A DNA stretch of 64,000 nucleotides from Bacteroidota bacterium (lineage in GTDB: Bacteria > Bacteroidota > Bacteroidia > Chitinophagales > LD1), in contig CANJLD010000002.1 of assembly GCA_947475165.1 (NCBI GenBank), positions 124,001-188,000 on the forward strand, written 5' to 3'. Under the pieces are notes generated by a model. The model saw only the letters and a program-made list of their open reading frames with translations, ran no database searches and had not been told where the DNA came from. Position 1 is the first letter of the stretch, and each line of letters starts with the position of its first letter. Shown here in pieces: positions 17,003-26,087 of this stretch. Position numbers and translations under genes: made by a program.

Positions 17003-17082
17003 CTCACAACATTATGTAGACAGCTTACGTTAAACTGTGGACAGCCTGTTCATAAGTTCGTGGTTCTCTAAATCTGTTGGCA

Positions 17083-18372
17083 ATGAAACACTTGATTCTT
17101 CTATTTGCATCAGCGTTGGCTCTTTCTCCCAGTGCGCAGCAGAAAGCCGATATTGCTAAATACATAGAGCAATACAAGCAGGCAGCTATTGATGAAATGG
17201 TTCGCTCTAAAGTACCCGCCAGCATCACGTTGGCGCAAGGGATTCTTGAATCGGGTGCTGGAACATCTGTGCTTTCGCGTAACTCCAATAATCATTTCGG
17301 AATTAAATGTAAGGAAGAGTGGACCGGTGGCAAGTATTATCATGATGATGATAAGCCGCAGGAATGTTTCCGCGTATATAGTAATGTAAGAGAGTCGTTT
17401 GCCGACCACTCTGATTTTCTTTTGACCCGTTCGCGCTATGCGCCCTTGTTTCAACTTCCTATTACCAGCTATAAATACTGGGCAATTGGATTGAAAGAAG
17501 CCGGTTACGCTACCAATCCGAAATATGCTTCAATTGTTATTTCCTACATAGAAGACTACAAGCTGTTTGAATTGGATAAACTTGGCGTAGCGATGATTGA
17601 AGAAAGAGAAAAGATAATGAAGCAGCCGGTTTTAGCGGAGCCGATGATGGCACAAGCGTCAAGCAAAATGGTGGTGACAGAGGTAACACCCAAAGAACAT
17701 CACAAGCAAATTGTAACCGAAGTAAAAAATGCAGAAAGCGGAAGACATGAGTTTGCGGTAAACGGTTTGCGTGCAGTAAAAGCTGCTACCAACGAAGACC
17801 CTTTCAAGATTGCTTACGAGTTTAATATTGATTACTCCAACATTATGACCTATAACGATATGATAACCGGTGACAGGTTTAAAGAAGGGGAATATGTTTT
17901 TTTACAAAATAAAAAGAGCAGAGGTGCAGATGCTACATACACAGTGCTTGCAGGAGAGAGTATGCATGATATAGCACAGAAAACCGGAGTAAAAATGCGT
18001 GACCTGTATCTGAAGAACTCGATGAAAATGAACGACCAGGTATTTGCCGGTGAAACGATTAGTCTGCAAGAGAAACGCAGCGAAGCTCCACAAACCATGA
18101 CATATTATGATTACCTGAAATCGCAAAGTAAATTGTCACAGACTCAAAAAAGCGCACCGGTTAACACTATTGCATCTTCAACAAATGGCGTTCCCGTTTT
18201 GCCACAACAAAGTATTTTGGTTAATGCAAGCGAGTATCAGGTTCAGAAGAGCGATACGTTTTACTCTATTGCCAAAAAGTTCAATACTTCTGTAGAGCAA
18301 TTAATGGTTCTGAACAATCTTGAGGCTTCGGAATTGAAAGCCGGACAGACCCTGGTAGTTGCGGGTGAATAA
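17083..18372 (+). CDS. Glucosaminidase with LysM domains (peptidoglycan hydrolase)
   Basis: A 429-residue secreted cell-wall enzyme. After a signal peptide (MKHLILLFASALALSPSAQQ) comes an N-acetylglucosaminidase domain (about 24-165) with the ITLAQGILESGAGTSVLSR motif containing the catalytic Glu and the NNHFGIKCKEEW signature. Three LysM-type repeats follow, the last as YQVQKSDTFYSIAKKFNTS near the C-terminus. I use ATG 17083; a TTG two codons upstream is possible. Such enzymes cleave glycan strands during growth or separation, with LysM anchoring them to the wall. The small proteins at 21078-21939 are related to its catalytic domain. Confidence 0.93.
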   Translation: MKHLILLFASALALSPSAQQKADIAKYIEQYKQAAIDEMVRSKVPASITLAQGILESGAGTSVLSRNSNNHFGIKCKEEWTGGKYYHDDDKPQECFRVYSNVRESFADHSDFLLTRSRYAPLFQLPITSYKYWAIGLKEAGYATNPKYASIVISYIEDYKLFELDKLGVAMIEEREKIMKQPVLAEPMMAQASSKMVVTEVTPKEHHKQIVTEVKNAESGRHEFAVNGLRAVKAATNEDPFKIAYEFNIDYSNIMTYNDMITGDRFKEGEYVFLQNKKSRGADATYTVLAGESMHDIAQKTGVKMRDLYLKNSMKMNDQVFAGETISLQEKRSEAPQTMTYYDYLKSQSKLSQTQKSAPVNTIASSTNGVPVLPQQSILVNASEYQVQKSDTFYSIAKKFNTSVEQLMVLNNLEASELKAGQTLVVAGE

Positions 18373-18434
18373 TCTTCCTCTTAAAACTTTATGTGTAAGG
18401 ATTTGTTTGTTCTTTCGACTAAAGAAAGAAAAAT

Positions 18435-19103
18435 ATGCGCGTTCCGGTTTCTAATTTCTTAGTGGCAATTTTTATTCTTGCTTCGCTTAATTCGTGCGGG
18501 CAAAAAAATGGTGCTGTAAAAACTTCAACTAAAGATAATTCAACAACAACTATGGATGCAAATGCAAAGTTAGATACCATCACTTTTGGTGGCGGATGCT
18601 TTTGGTGTACGGAAGCAATTTTTCAAAGACTGAACGGTGTGGTTTCTGTTGAGAGCGGGTACAGTGGTGGTAAAATAAAGAACCCTACTTATAAAGAAGT
18701 TTGCAGCGGTATGACCGGTCATGCAGAGTGTACACAAATTGTTTACGATGCCAATAAAATTTCGTTAGCCGAAATACTACAGGTGTTTTTTAAAACGCAT
18801 GACCCTACTACTTTGAACAGACAGGGAGGTGATGAGGGAACACAGTACCGGTCGGTAGTATTTTACCGCAACGAGGAGCAAAAAAAAGTTGTCGATGAAA
18901 TTAAAACCGGTTTAGATAAAAGCGGTGCGTTTACCGACCCCATAGTAACAGAGATTACTGCTTTCGATATTTTCTATAAAGCCGAAGATTACCATCAGAA
19001 TTATTACAACTTAAATAAAGCCAAGAACCAATATTGCGAGTATGTAATTGTGCCTAAGGTGGAGAAGTTTGAAAAATACTTTGCTGATAAATTAAAGAAA
19101 TAG
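18435..19103 (+). CDS. msrA: Peptide methionine-(S)-S-oxide reductase MsrA, exported lipoprotein form
   Basis: Repairs oxidised methionine in proteins. The catalytic GGGCFWCTEAIFQRLNGV is at about residues 52-69, and the conserved TGHAECTQI and DPTTLNRQGGDEGTQYRS follow; QYC near the end supplies a possible resolving Cys. An N-terminal signal with lipobox (FILASLNSCGQK) shows it is exported and lipid-anchored, so it acts in the periplasm rather than the cytosol. It lacks an MsrB domain. It is followed by an inverted-repeat block. Confidence 0.94.
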   Translation: MRVPVSNFLVAIFILASLNSCGQKNGAVKTSTKDNSTTTMDANAKLDTITFGGGCFWCTEAIFQRLNGVVSVESGYSGGKIKNPTYKEVCSGMTGHAECTQIVYDANKISLAEILQVFFKTHDPTTLNRQGGDEGTQYRSVVFYRNEEQKKVVDEIKTGLDKSGAFTDPIVTEITAFDIFYKAEDYHQNYYNLNKAKNQYCEYVIVPKVEKFEKYFADKLKK

Positions 19104-19104
19104 C

Positions 19105-19185
19105 AAGTGGGGAGTGGCGAGTAGTTAGTGGTAAAGACAAAATCAGGCGCCACTCGCCACTAGCTATTTACTATTCGCCTGTCTT
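19105..19185. repeat. Imperfect inverted repeat after msrA
   Basis: GAGTGGCGAGTAGTTAGTGG on the left mirrors CCACTCGCCACTAGCTATTT on the right around a short loop. It could form a hairpin and end msrA transcription; such low-complexity words recur across Bacteroidota intergenic regions. Confidence 0.6.
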
Positions 19186-19211
19186 TCATATATTTGGCAA
19201 AACCAAGACGA

Positions 19212-19754
19212 ATGGAGAAGCGGGTCCGGCTTAACGACAAATCTTTCCGGCTATATAAGAGTGAGAGTGAAATACTAACGGCTGTTAGAAACGTAGCCCA
19301 CCAAATTAACGAAGACTATATTGGCAAACGCCCCTTGCTGATTCCCGTGCTGAACGGCTCGTTTATGTTTGCTTCTGACTTAATTAAGGAGTTGATGTTG
19401 GACTGCGAGTTATGTTTTATAAAAGCTTCTTCTTACGAAGGCACTAACTCAACCGGCACGGTAAACACGATAATAGGTTTGAACCAAAGTATTGAGGGCA
19501 GACACATCATTATTATTGAAGATATTATTGATACCGGCAATACACTCGCCAAAATTCTTCCGGTATTTTATGAGCAGAATCCTGCTTCGTTAAAAGTTGC
19601 TTCGTTGCTTTTTAAACCGGATGCGCTGAAACACGATTTTAAAATAGATTATGTGGGCATGGAAATTCCGAATGAGTTTATTGTGGGTTATGGTTTAGAT
19701 TATGATGGACTTGGTAGAAACCTGCGCGATATATATCAGGTAACGGAGGAATAA
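19212..19754 (+). CDS. hpt: Hypoxanthine phosphoribosyltransferase
   Basis: Purine salvage enzyme that converts hypoxanthine or guanine plus PRPP to IMP or GMP. The PRPP-binding motif IIIIEDIIDTGNTLAKIL is at about residues 98-115 and the substrate-binding YVGMEIPNEFIVGYGLDY region near the C-terminus. Start chosen at ATG 19212 (MEKRVRLNDKSF), which gives the usual 180 residues; the upstream TTG adds six residues without family support. The stop is followed by a CCCCCTAAAGGGGG element and the HI0933-type gene. Confidence 0.95.
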   Translation: MEKRVRLNDKSFRLYKSESEILTAVRNVAHQINEDYIGKRPLLIPVLNGSFMFASDLIKELMLDCELCFIKASSYEGTNSTGTVNTIIGLNQSIEGRHIIIIEDIIDTGNTLAKILPVFYEQNPASLKVASLLFKPDALKHDFKIDYVGMEIPNEFIVGYGLDYDGLGRNLRDIYQVTEE

Positions 19755-19785
19755 CAGCCACCCCAACCCCCTAAAGGGGGCTAAA
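19753..19785. repeat. Interspersed AACAGCCACCCC...CCCCCTAAAGGGGG element
   Basis: Reads AACAGCCACCCCAAC then CCCCCTAAAGGGGG then CTAAA. Same family as the copies in mfd (6761), ybeY (11351) and around 51505-51623. Confidence 0.75.
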
Positions 19786-19795
19786 TGCAAATACA

Positions 19796-21007
19796 GTGAA
19801 ACATGTTGTAATTATAGGCGGAGGCGCAGCGGGGTTTTTTGCCGCAATCAATTGCGCGGAAAACAATCCCGATTATAAAATTACGATTCTCGAAAAGTCC
19901 TCTTCGCTGCTTAACAAGGTAAAAATTAGCGGAGGTGGAAGATGCAATGTTACGCACGCTTGCTTTGATGCAAAAGAGTTGGTGAAGTTTTATCCGCGTG
20001 GTGAGAAACAATTGCTGGGTCCGTTTACCCGCTTCAATCCTTCTAATACTATTGATTGGTTTAACCAGCGGGGCGTTGAAATAAAAAGGGAAGATGATGG
20101 ACGCATGTTTCCTGCCAGCAATTCTTCTCAAACTATTATTGATTGTTTTTTGAATGAAGCAAAACGATTGGGGGTGAAGATTAGAATGCAATGCGGAGTA
20201 GAAGAAATCAGCATTCAGAATTCAGAATTCAGAATTAAAACAAGCACCGGTGAAGAAATTATTGCCGATGCGATGATTGTTACCACCGGTTCAAGCCATC
20301 GGGTTTGGAAAATGTTGGAAGAGCTTGGGCATACTATTGTAGCACCTGTGCCTTCGCTGTTTACCTTCAACATAAAAGATGAACGAATAAAAGGGTTGGA
20401 AGGATTATCGGTTCCGAATGCAGCAGTGCGTGTATTGGGAACTAATTCAACATTCAGCGTTCCGAATTCGCCATTACTAATTACCCATTGGGGCATGAGC
20501 GGCCCTGCCATACTCCGGTTGAGTGCCTGGGGTGCGCGCGAACTTGCAGAGGTCAATCACCGGTTTGAGGTTGAAGTAAACTGGGTGAACAAAGATTTGA
20601 ATACGGTACAAGAAACGCTGAAACAATTCAAACTAAGTAATCCAAAGAAAGGTGTTTCAACAAACCCTCTCTTCGGTATTCCAAAAAGATTGTGGGAGCG
20701 GCTGACAACTTTAAACTTTAAACTTCAAACTCTAAACTTTGCCGATTTATCAAACCAACAAATAGACTCACTCGCCAAAGAATTAACCGCTTCACGCTTT
20801 TTAGTGAGTGGAAAAAGCACTTACAAGGATGAATTTGTAACCAGTGGCGGGGTAAGTTTGTCCGAAGTGGACTTTCGGACCATGCAAAGCAAAAAGGTTC
20901 CCAACCTGTATTTTGCGGGCGAAGTGCTTGATGTTGACGCTATTACTGGTGGGTTTAACTTTCAGGCGGCATGGACTACTGCCTTCATAGCATCACAGAC
21001 GATTTGA
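19796..21007 (+). CDS. HI0933/BaiN-family FAD-dependent oxidoreductase
   Basis: 403 residues starting at GTG 19796. The FAD-binding motif VVIIGGGAAGFFAAINCA is at the very N-terminus, the family motif KVKISGGGRCNVTHA near residue 45, and the C-terminal GGVSLSEVDFRTMQSKKVPN then LYFAGEVLDVDAITGGFNFQ closes the nucleotide site. Members are usually annotated as NAD(P)/FAD-dependent oxidoreductases or aminoacetone oxidases; the substrate here is unknown. Two segments, QNSEFRIK near residue 140 and LNFKLQTLNF near residue 305, are coded by simple repeats (TCAGAATTCAGAATT and AAACTTTAAACTTC). Confidence 0.9.
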   Translation: MKHVVIIGGGAAGFFAAINCAENNPDYKITILEKSSSLLNKVKISGGGRCNVTHACFDAKELVKFYPRGEKQLLGPFTRFNPSNTIDWFNQRGVEIKREDDGRMFPASNSSQTIIDCFLNEAKRLGVKIRMQCGVEEISIQNSEFRIKTSTGEEIIADAMIVTTGSSHRVWKMLEELGHTIVAPVPSLFTFNIKDERIKGLEGLSVPNAAVRVLGTNSTFSVPNSPLLITHWGMSGPAILRLSAWGARELAEVNHRFEVEVNWVNKDLNTVQETLKQFKLSNPKKGVSTNPLFGIPKRLWERLTTLNFKLQTLNFADLSNQQIDSLAKELTASRFLVSGKSTYKDEFVTSGGVSLSEVDFRTMQSKKVPNLYFAGEVLDVDAITGGFNFQAAWTTAFIASQTI

Positions 21008-21077
21008 CAGGGGTGGAAAAGTGAAAACTTATGCGCCTTGTTCGGGGTAGGTTTGCCCCCGAACTAAAGTTTCTGTT

Positions 21078-21476
21078 ATTAAAAAGTATCTACAATTTAT
21101 TGTTCTGTTCTGCACCCTGCTTTGTTCTTTGCCCTCCGAGGCACAACATAAGGATAGTGTGTATGCCTATATAGTAGCCTGTGGCATAAAACACCCCGAG
21201 GTAGTTATGCAACAGTGCCTGCTCGAAACCGGACACCTGCAATCGCCTTACCTGATGAAGCGGAACAACCTGTTTGCTTTCCGCGTTACCGAAGAATACA
21301 TGCGCTTTGATAATTGGAAAGCTGCGGTAGAGTATTACAAACGCTGGCAGGACAGGCATTACAAAAACGATAGGGAGGATTACTACACCTTTCTGAAAAG
21401 ATACCATTACTCCGACTCGGCTAATTATATAGAGGTGCTGAAGCGGGTGCGCATAAAAAATGTTGCATCCCTGTAA
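21078..21476 (+). CDS. Small secreted glucosaminidase-like protein with ATT start
   Basis: Catalytic-domain relative of the glucosaminidase at 17083, reduced to about 132 residues: KDSVYAYIVACGIKHPEVVM then QCLLETGHLQSPYLMKRNN and LFAFRVTEEYMRFDNWKAAV. The reading frame is open upstream and reads (I/M)KKYLQFIVLFCTLLCSLPSE, an obvious signal peptide, but the codon where Met is expected is ATT at 21078; the only alternative start in frame, TTG 21129, would remove the signal. Either ATT is used or the start codon has mutated. It overlaps the next gene by 17 bp. Probably acts on peptidoglycan, or is a decaying copy. Confidence 0.7.
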   Translation: MKKYLQFIVLFCTLLCSLPSEAQHKDSVYAYIVACGIKHPEVVMQQCLLETGHLQSPYLMKRNNLFAFRVTEEYMRFDNWKAAVEYYKRWQDRHYKNDREDYYTFLKRYHYSDSANYIEVLKRVRIKNVASL

Positions 21477-21939
21477 AGTATATGTCACTCCTCGTAAATT
21501 AGCTTCAACTAAATTCATTTATATCGGTCGCCTAATAGTTCTCCTTTATGTATTGTTTTCATCTCTGCATTTAAAAGCAGGTATGAAGGACAGTGTGTAT
21601 GCCTATATTCTGAAAGCTGATATTAAGCACCCCGAAATTGTTTTACGGCAGGCTATTCTGGAAACCGGTTGGTTTCAGTCAAAACATTTAATGAAGCGCA
21701 ATAATTTGTTTGCCTTCCGCTCTACCAAAAAATATATGTGGTTTGATACCTGGCAGGAAAGCATAGAATACTACAAACGCTGGCAGGATGCAAACTATAC
21801 CAACCCCGAAGAAAACTACTACAGCTTTTTGGTAAGAATAAAATATGCCCGCACTACAGACTATATAAAAACGCTGAAGCAGATTAGTTTGAAACGGAGC
21901 GAAGGTGCACCGCTGCCGGTAAAGAAACCTGCTAAATAA
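21460..21939 (+). CDS. Small secreted glucosaminidase-like protein
   Basis: 159-residue paralogue of the preceding protein: KDSVYAYILKADIKHPEIVL then RQAILETGWFQSKHLMKRNN and LFAFRSTKKYMWFDTWQESI. A signal sequence (YIGRLIVLLYVLFSSLHLKA) follows a basic N-terminus. The ATG at 21460 overlaps the end of the upstream gene; a later start within the signal is possible. The catalytic Glu of the ILETG motif is kept. The pair arose by tandem duplication; the N-terminal 19 residues are read from the 3' end of the first copy and may not be translated. Likely a cell-wall-binding or lytic protein. Confidence 0.75.
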   Translation: MLHPCKVYVTPRKLASTKFIYIGRLIVLLYVLFSSLHLKAGMKDSVYAYILKADIKHPEIVLRQAILETGWFQSKHLMKRNNLFAFRSTKKYMWFDTWQESIEYYKRWQDANYTNPEENYYSFLVRIKYARTTDYIKTLKQISLKRSEGAPLPVKKPAK

Positions 21940-21944
21940 AAGCG

Positions 21945-22026
21945 CGTCATTGCGAGAGAGGCTCTGCGACCGAAGCAATCTCCAAGCGCAAATTAGGTGA
22001 TTGCTTCGCAGAGCCTCGCAATGACG
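21945..22026. repeat. REP-like inverted repeat CGTCATTGCGAG
   Basis: CGTCATTGCGAG at the left end and CTCGCAATGACG at the right end, with GAAGCAATC/GATTGCTTC and TCTGCGA/TCGCAGA nested inside. This is a palindromic element found in many bacterial intergenic regions. It follows the glucosaminidase-like gene. Confidence 0.8.
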
Positions 22027-22040
22027 AATTAATGCAAACA

Positions 22041-22075
22041 AAAACGCCAGCCCGAGATTATCGGGCTGGCGTTTT
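22041..22075. terminator. Bidirectional terminator
   Basis: Perfect 15-bp stem (arms at 22041-22055 and 22061-22075, core ACGCCAGCCCGA) with a 5-base loop and A/T tracts on both sides. It serves the convergent glucosaminidase-like and TonB-receptor genes. Confidence 0.9.
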
Positions 22076-22094
22076 TAATTCGGTCAAACTAAGT

Positions 22095-24947
22095 TTAGTT
22101 AGCTACCGGTGCGCCTGTTGTCTTCTTGCCAAAGTTAGCAAAGTCGAAAGTCCAGCCTACATAATACAGGGCGCCAATTTTGGGTGAGCCAACTGCCTCT
22201 ATGTGGCGGTTGTTATAAATGTTAGAGCCGCCAATGCGGATGGTAGAATACGCTTTATCAATTTCGTAATAAATCTGCATATCAAGCGTGTGGAAACTCG
22301 GCACCGTTCCATCGGCAAACGGACTTTGCCATGCGTAAGAGGTGACCCATTTAAAGTTGGCATTAAATCCAAGCCCGCCAACAACACGCGCAGCCGAAAC
22401 TCCAACATTAAATTTATGCTTAGGCGTATTGAAACCCGAAAGAACGGTAGCTCCGCTGTTCTTCAAATTCTTATCATCTAAATCCGAATAAGTATAATTT
22501 ACATAAGGAGTAATTCCTTTGCCCACATAATAAGCAATACTGATAGCTGCACCCCATGAAGGAACTTTGGTTGTTGCATTCACCCACATTTGGTAAACCT
22601 TATAAAGCTTTTCGCCATTGGCTTGCTCCGGGTTTGTAGAATCGCTGGTTATAATACAATCGGTTGCTTGCTGATACACGCTAGAGTTAGGGTCAGCATT
22701 GGCATCGCCTATGGCAGTGCGCACAACGCGCTGGAAACCGATAAAGTTTGAATAGCGGCTCCAGTAAGCAGAAATATCTATAAATACTCTTTTTGCTATT
22801 TCGGTGCGGTAACCAAAATCTACCGAGAACACGCGTTCCGGTTTAAGCGGAGCAAGTGTAGTTGGCTTTAAATAACTAAGAGCCTCTTCCTGATTTGAAC
22901 CCGTAGCATTAACGTGTCTGTAATATTCAAGCGTAGACTCGCGGGTAAATAAATTAGTATAACCATTTGCATTACCCACCAGGAAAAGCCTGCCTATATC
23001 AAGATACAAATACTGGTCTTGTAGTGTTGGTGTGCGGAAAGCCGAAGTAACCGATGCGCGGAATGTATGGTCGCTTTTACCCGCAGTATAGGTATAAACA
23101 ATAGAACCTCTTGGTGAAACCTGTGCTTTGTAATTCGAGTTTTTATCTACACGAATAGAGCCGATAAGTTTCAAGGCATCGTTCCTTAATAATCTTTTTG
23201 TAGCCTGTAAATATGCCCCTACTTCATGCACACGAAGCACTTTTCCGGCCGTATCTTCAAAAATAGTTCCACGAGAGTTAGGCATATAAATACGGTACGA
23301 TGCACCGGTGATAATGTCTAACCACTTTACAAAATCCCAATCGTATTGTCCTTCCACATGCCACATCATCGACTTGTCGTAGAACTTAGTTCCTTCCAAC
23401 GAATTTGTTTCATTAATAAATCTGTTGAAACTATCTTTGAACTGTTGCGAACCCGCCTTATACCAAGATGTTTCGGCATAAGCCAACGCTTGTCTTCTCG
23501 CCTCATCCACATTTGCCTGACTAATACAATCCTCACAGAAACCGGTAAGGGTATCAATAACGTTAAAGTATTTTGAGATGTAGTTAGACACATATCCGTC
23601 AGAACGCAAAGCCGCTCGTGAAATATAAGCACCGGTCAAACCAATATTGTAAGACTTGCCTGCATCTTCAATAGCACCATAAGCTCTTACAAAAAAGTTC
23701 TTGCCCTTCAACTCAATTTTAGGTTGGTGAAAAGTAAAGTTCTTAATTTGGTAACGAGCTGTTGCCTGATAAACAGCCGTTCCATAACCAAATTTATACG
23801 TGCCACTTAATTCCAAATTCTTATTGAACCGATAGTGCAATTCGGTAGAGAACTTTAAACTCTTAGCATTATAATCGGCCAAATCCTTTTCCATATAACC
23901 CGGTGCTTGTATGCGCAAAATTCCCGGACTTGCAATAGGGTTAAAGTCAAGCCAACTGTTCAGCTTAACAATCTTGTCCTTATCTTCCTGCGTAAAATCG
24001 GCAGTAACCGGATTATATTGTTTTTCGCGCAAAGCAGATGATGCATTTACATCCGTCTTAATTGCTCCATAATGGTTAAACGAATCATCGTCAGCTACCC
24101 AGTCGCTCATCTGCATATACTCACCGGTAAATTTAAAGGCGAATTTTTGTTGCTTGCCATACGCCTGTGCATAGCGAATTTGTGCATCTAAAAAAGGTCC
24201 CGGCACCATTGAGCCTCCGCCTTTTAACTGTGCAGAGAATCCCTGAAAATCATACGCGCTTTTGCTGCGCATAGAAATAACCCCTTGCATGGCATTGGCT
24301 CCGTAAAGCGAAGATGCTGCACCGGAAATAATCTCCACGCTTTCCAAATCCAAATCGTTAGCCCCTACCATGTTTCCAATAGGAAAGTTCAGGCCCGGGG
24401 CTTCGTTATCTACTCCGTCTATAAATTGTTTTGTTCTAAGTGAGCGTGTATCGCCAAAACCGCGAAGGTTAATTACTTTAAAACCGGCAGAAGTTGTTAC
24501 AATATCTACACCCTTAAAGTTTCCGATGCTCTGATAGAAATCGCCCGATGCAGCAGATTTAATTTCGCGCGATGTCATCTTCTCAATTTGCACCGGAGCT
24601 GTCTTTATTGATTCTGCAACGCGAGAAGAGGTAACCACCACTTCTTTACCAAGAATATCTGCTGATTCGAGTGTAACGTTCCAGTTGGTATTATTCACCG
24701 AAAAATCGCGCGCGATATAACCTATGTATGAAATTGTAATTGCTTTGGCAGAAGCCGGAACTTCTAACGTAAATTTTCCGTTAGCGTCCGTAGCTGTTCC
24801 GGTGGTTGTTCCTTTAACCAAAACCGTTGCACCAGCTAGTGGTTCTTTGGTAGCGGCATCAATAATTTTTCCGGAAATTGTTCGGGTTTGGGCAAAGACT
24901 GCGAAAGTGGTTATTACGAACGCAAGAAGGAGTAGAGTTTTCTTCAT
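22095..24947 (-). CDS. TonB-dependent receptor with CarboxypepD_reg-like domain
   Basis: A 950-residue outer-membrane transporter. Signal peptide 1-20, then a carboxypeptidase-regulatory-like domain (TISGKIIDAATKEPLAGATV at 22-41), a plug domain (about 115-240; VINLRGFGDTRSLRTKQFID, then VEIISGAASSLYGANAMQGV) and a 22-strand barrel to the C-terminus. It binds and imports a substrate using TonB and the proton gradient. There is no SusD partner next to it, so a siderophore, cobalamin or metal ligand is as likely as glycans. The gene stands alone, with a bidirectional terminator at its end. Confidence 0.93.
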   Translation of the reverse strand: MKKTLLLLAFVITTFAVFAQTRTISGKIIDAATKEPLAGATVLVKGTTTGTATDANGKFTLEVPASAKAITISYIGYIARDFSVNNTNWNVTLESADILGKEVVVTSSRVAESIKTAPVQIEKMTSREIKSAASGDFYQSIGNFKGVDIVTTSAGFKVINLRGFGDTRSLRTKQFIDGVDNEAPGLNFPIGNMVGANDLDLESVEIISGAASSLYGANAMQGVISMRSKSAYDFQGFSAQLKGGGSMVPGPFLDAQIRYAQAYGKQQKFAFKFTGEYMQMSDWVADDDSFNHYGAIKTDVNASSALREKQYNPVTADFTQEDKDKIVKLNSWLDFNPIASPGILRIQAPGYMEKDLADYNAKSLKFSTELHYRFNKNLELSGTYKFGYGTAVYQATARYQIKNFTFHQPKIELKGKNFFVRAYGAIEDAGKSYNIGLTGAYISRAALRSDGYVSNYISKYFNVIDTLTGFCEDCISQANVDEARRQALAYAETSWYKAGSQQFKDSFNRFINETNSLEGTKFYDKSMMWHVEGQYDWDFVKWLDIITGASYRIYMPNSRGTIFEDTAGKVLRVHEVGAYLQATKRLLRNDALKLIGSIRVDKNSNYKAQVSPRGSIVYTYTAGKSDHTFRASVTSAFRTPTLQDQYLYLDIGRLFLVGNANGYTNLFTRESTLEYYRHVNATGSNQEEALSYLKPTTLAPLKPERVFSVDFGYRTEIAKRVFIDISAYWSRYSNFIGFQRVVRTAIGDANADPNSSVYQQATDCIITSDSTNPEQANGEKLYKVYQMWVNATTKVPSWGAAISIAYYVGKGITPYVNYTYSDLDDKNLKNSGATVLSGFNTPKHKFNVGVSAARVVGGLGFNANFKWVTSYAWQSPFADGTVPSFHTLDMQIYYEIDKAYSTIRIGGSNIYNNRHIEAVGSPKIGALYYVGWTFDFANFGKKTTGAPVAN

Positions 24948-25073
24948 TTGTTTCAGGGGTTTCTGTTTTAGTTTTTTCGAGCGGTGTCGAAGATAGCAAA
25001 ATATTGAAACGGCAAAATTTTCACGAAACTTTCTTCTACTTATAAACTACAAGTGTTTTTTAGTTTCGCCCCC

Positions 25074-25562
25074 ATGGCAATTAAAATTCTGATAACCGGT
25101 GGCACTTTCGATAAAGAATATGACGAGCTTAATGGCAGGCTATTCTTTAAAGACACCCACCTTCCCGAAATTTTAAAACTTGGCAGAAGCAATTTGAATG
25201 TTAGTGTTCGAACGCTCATGATGATTGACAGTTTGGAAATGAACGATGCCGACCGGGAAATTATTATCAGCCACTGCAAACAATGCGATGAAGAAAAAAT
25301 TGTGATTACACACGGCACCGACACCATGGATATTACCGCCAAACAATTAGGCGATGCCGGTTTAAATAAAACTATTGTGCTTACCGGTGCCATGGTTCCC
25401 TACAAATTCGGAAGCTCGGATGGTTTATTTAATTTGGGAAGCGCGCTTGCCTTTGTGCAAACTTTGCCTAAGGGAGTTTATGTAGTGATGAACGGAAAAT
25501 ATTTCAACTTCGATAACGTGCGCAAGAACAAATCATCCGGTGTTTTTGAAGAATTAAAATAG
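25074..25562 (+). CDS. Asparaginase domain protein (N-terminal domain only)
   Basis: About 162 residues from ATG 25074 (MAIKILITGGTFDKEYD). It has both active-site threonine regions of type I/II asparaginases, TGGTFDK near the N-terminus and THGTDTM at about residue 85, and IVLTGAMVPYKFGSSDGLFNLG. Full asparaginases have a second domain of about 150 residues that completes the tetramer and active site; it is absent here and no frameshifted remainder follows, so this is a stand-alone short form rather than a fresh truncation. Substrate unproven. An upstream start at 25053 (MFFSFAP) lacks family support. Confidence 0.85.
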   Translation: MAIKILITGGTFDKEYDELNGRLFFKDTHLPEILKLGRSNLNVSVRTLMMIDSLEMNDADREIIISHCKQCDEEKIVITHGTDTMDITAKQLGDAGLNKTIVLTGAMVPYKFGSSDGLFNLGSALAFVQTLPKGVYVVMNGKYFNFDNVRKNKSSGVFEELK

Positions 25563-25624
25563 CCACAAAAAGATTTAGTGAATTCATTTCTCTTTATATC
25601 TTCGACCGACAGAAAAATAAAATC

Positions 25625-26059
25625 ATGAGTAAAAAAATACTTTCTCTGCTTTTAGTTATTGTGCTTATAGCGGGCTGTAACAAGCAAAAACTTTATCAAG
25701 ACAACCTGGAGGGCGTTTGGGAAGTTTATAAATATCTGTTGCACAACGTTGATAAAACCGGGCAATTCCAAAGCCAGCACCCTAACTATACCATCACCTT
25801 TACCAACGATGGAAAGTTTACAGAGTTTCTTACCAATCCTGATTCGGCTTACGTATATGGTACTTATTCATTTACCGATAATGACGAAGTGATTGTGTTG
25901 GAAAATACCTACAACACTTTCGCGCTTGATACTGCGGGCGACACTATTTACACGCCACATCTTATTCAACGCGAATACACAATTTTTAATTTAACTAAAG
26001 ATCATGTGCAACTGCGCAACGATACTTCGCAGCTGTATTTAGATAAGCCCGAACTTTAA
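25625..26059 (+). CDS. Lipocalin-like lipoprotein
   Basis: 144 residues with signal peptide and lipobox (LLVIVLIAGCNKQK). The sequence LEGVWEVYKYLLHNVDKTG starts a lipocalin-like DUF domain, with beta-strand-like text ITFTNDGKF, YGTYSFTDNDEVIV and DHVQLRNDTSQLYL. Its neighbour at 26088 is a clear paralogue (WKLDKYLFSGLDKT; LQLRNDSS), so the pair is a tandem duplication, 28 bp apart and probably co-transcribed. Function unknown; a periplasmic small-molecule or stress lipoprotein is possible. Confidence 0.75.
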   Translation: MSKKILSLLLVIVLIAGCNKQKLYQDNLEGVWEVYKYLLHNVDKTGQFQSQHPNYTITFTNDGKFTEFLTNPDSAYVYGTYSFTDNDEVIVLENTYNTFALDTAGDTIYTPHLIQREYTIFNLTKDHVQLRNDTSQLYLDKPEL

Positions 26060-26087
26060 ATTTTTAATCAAACCCAATTTATTCCCC

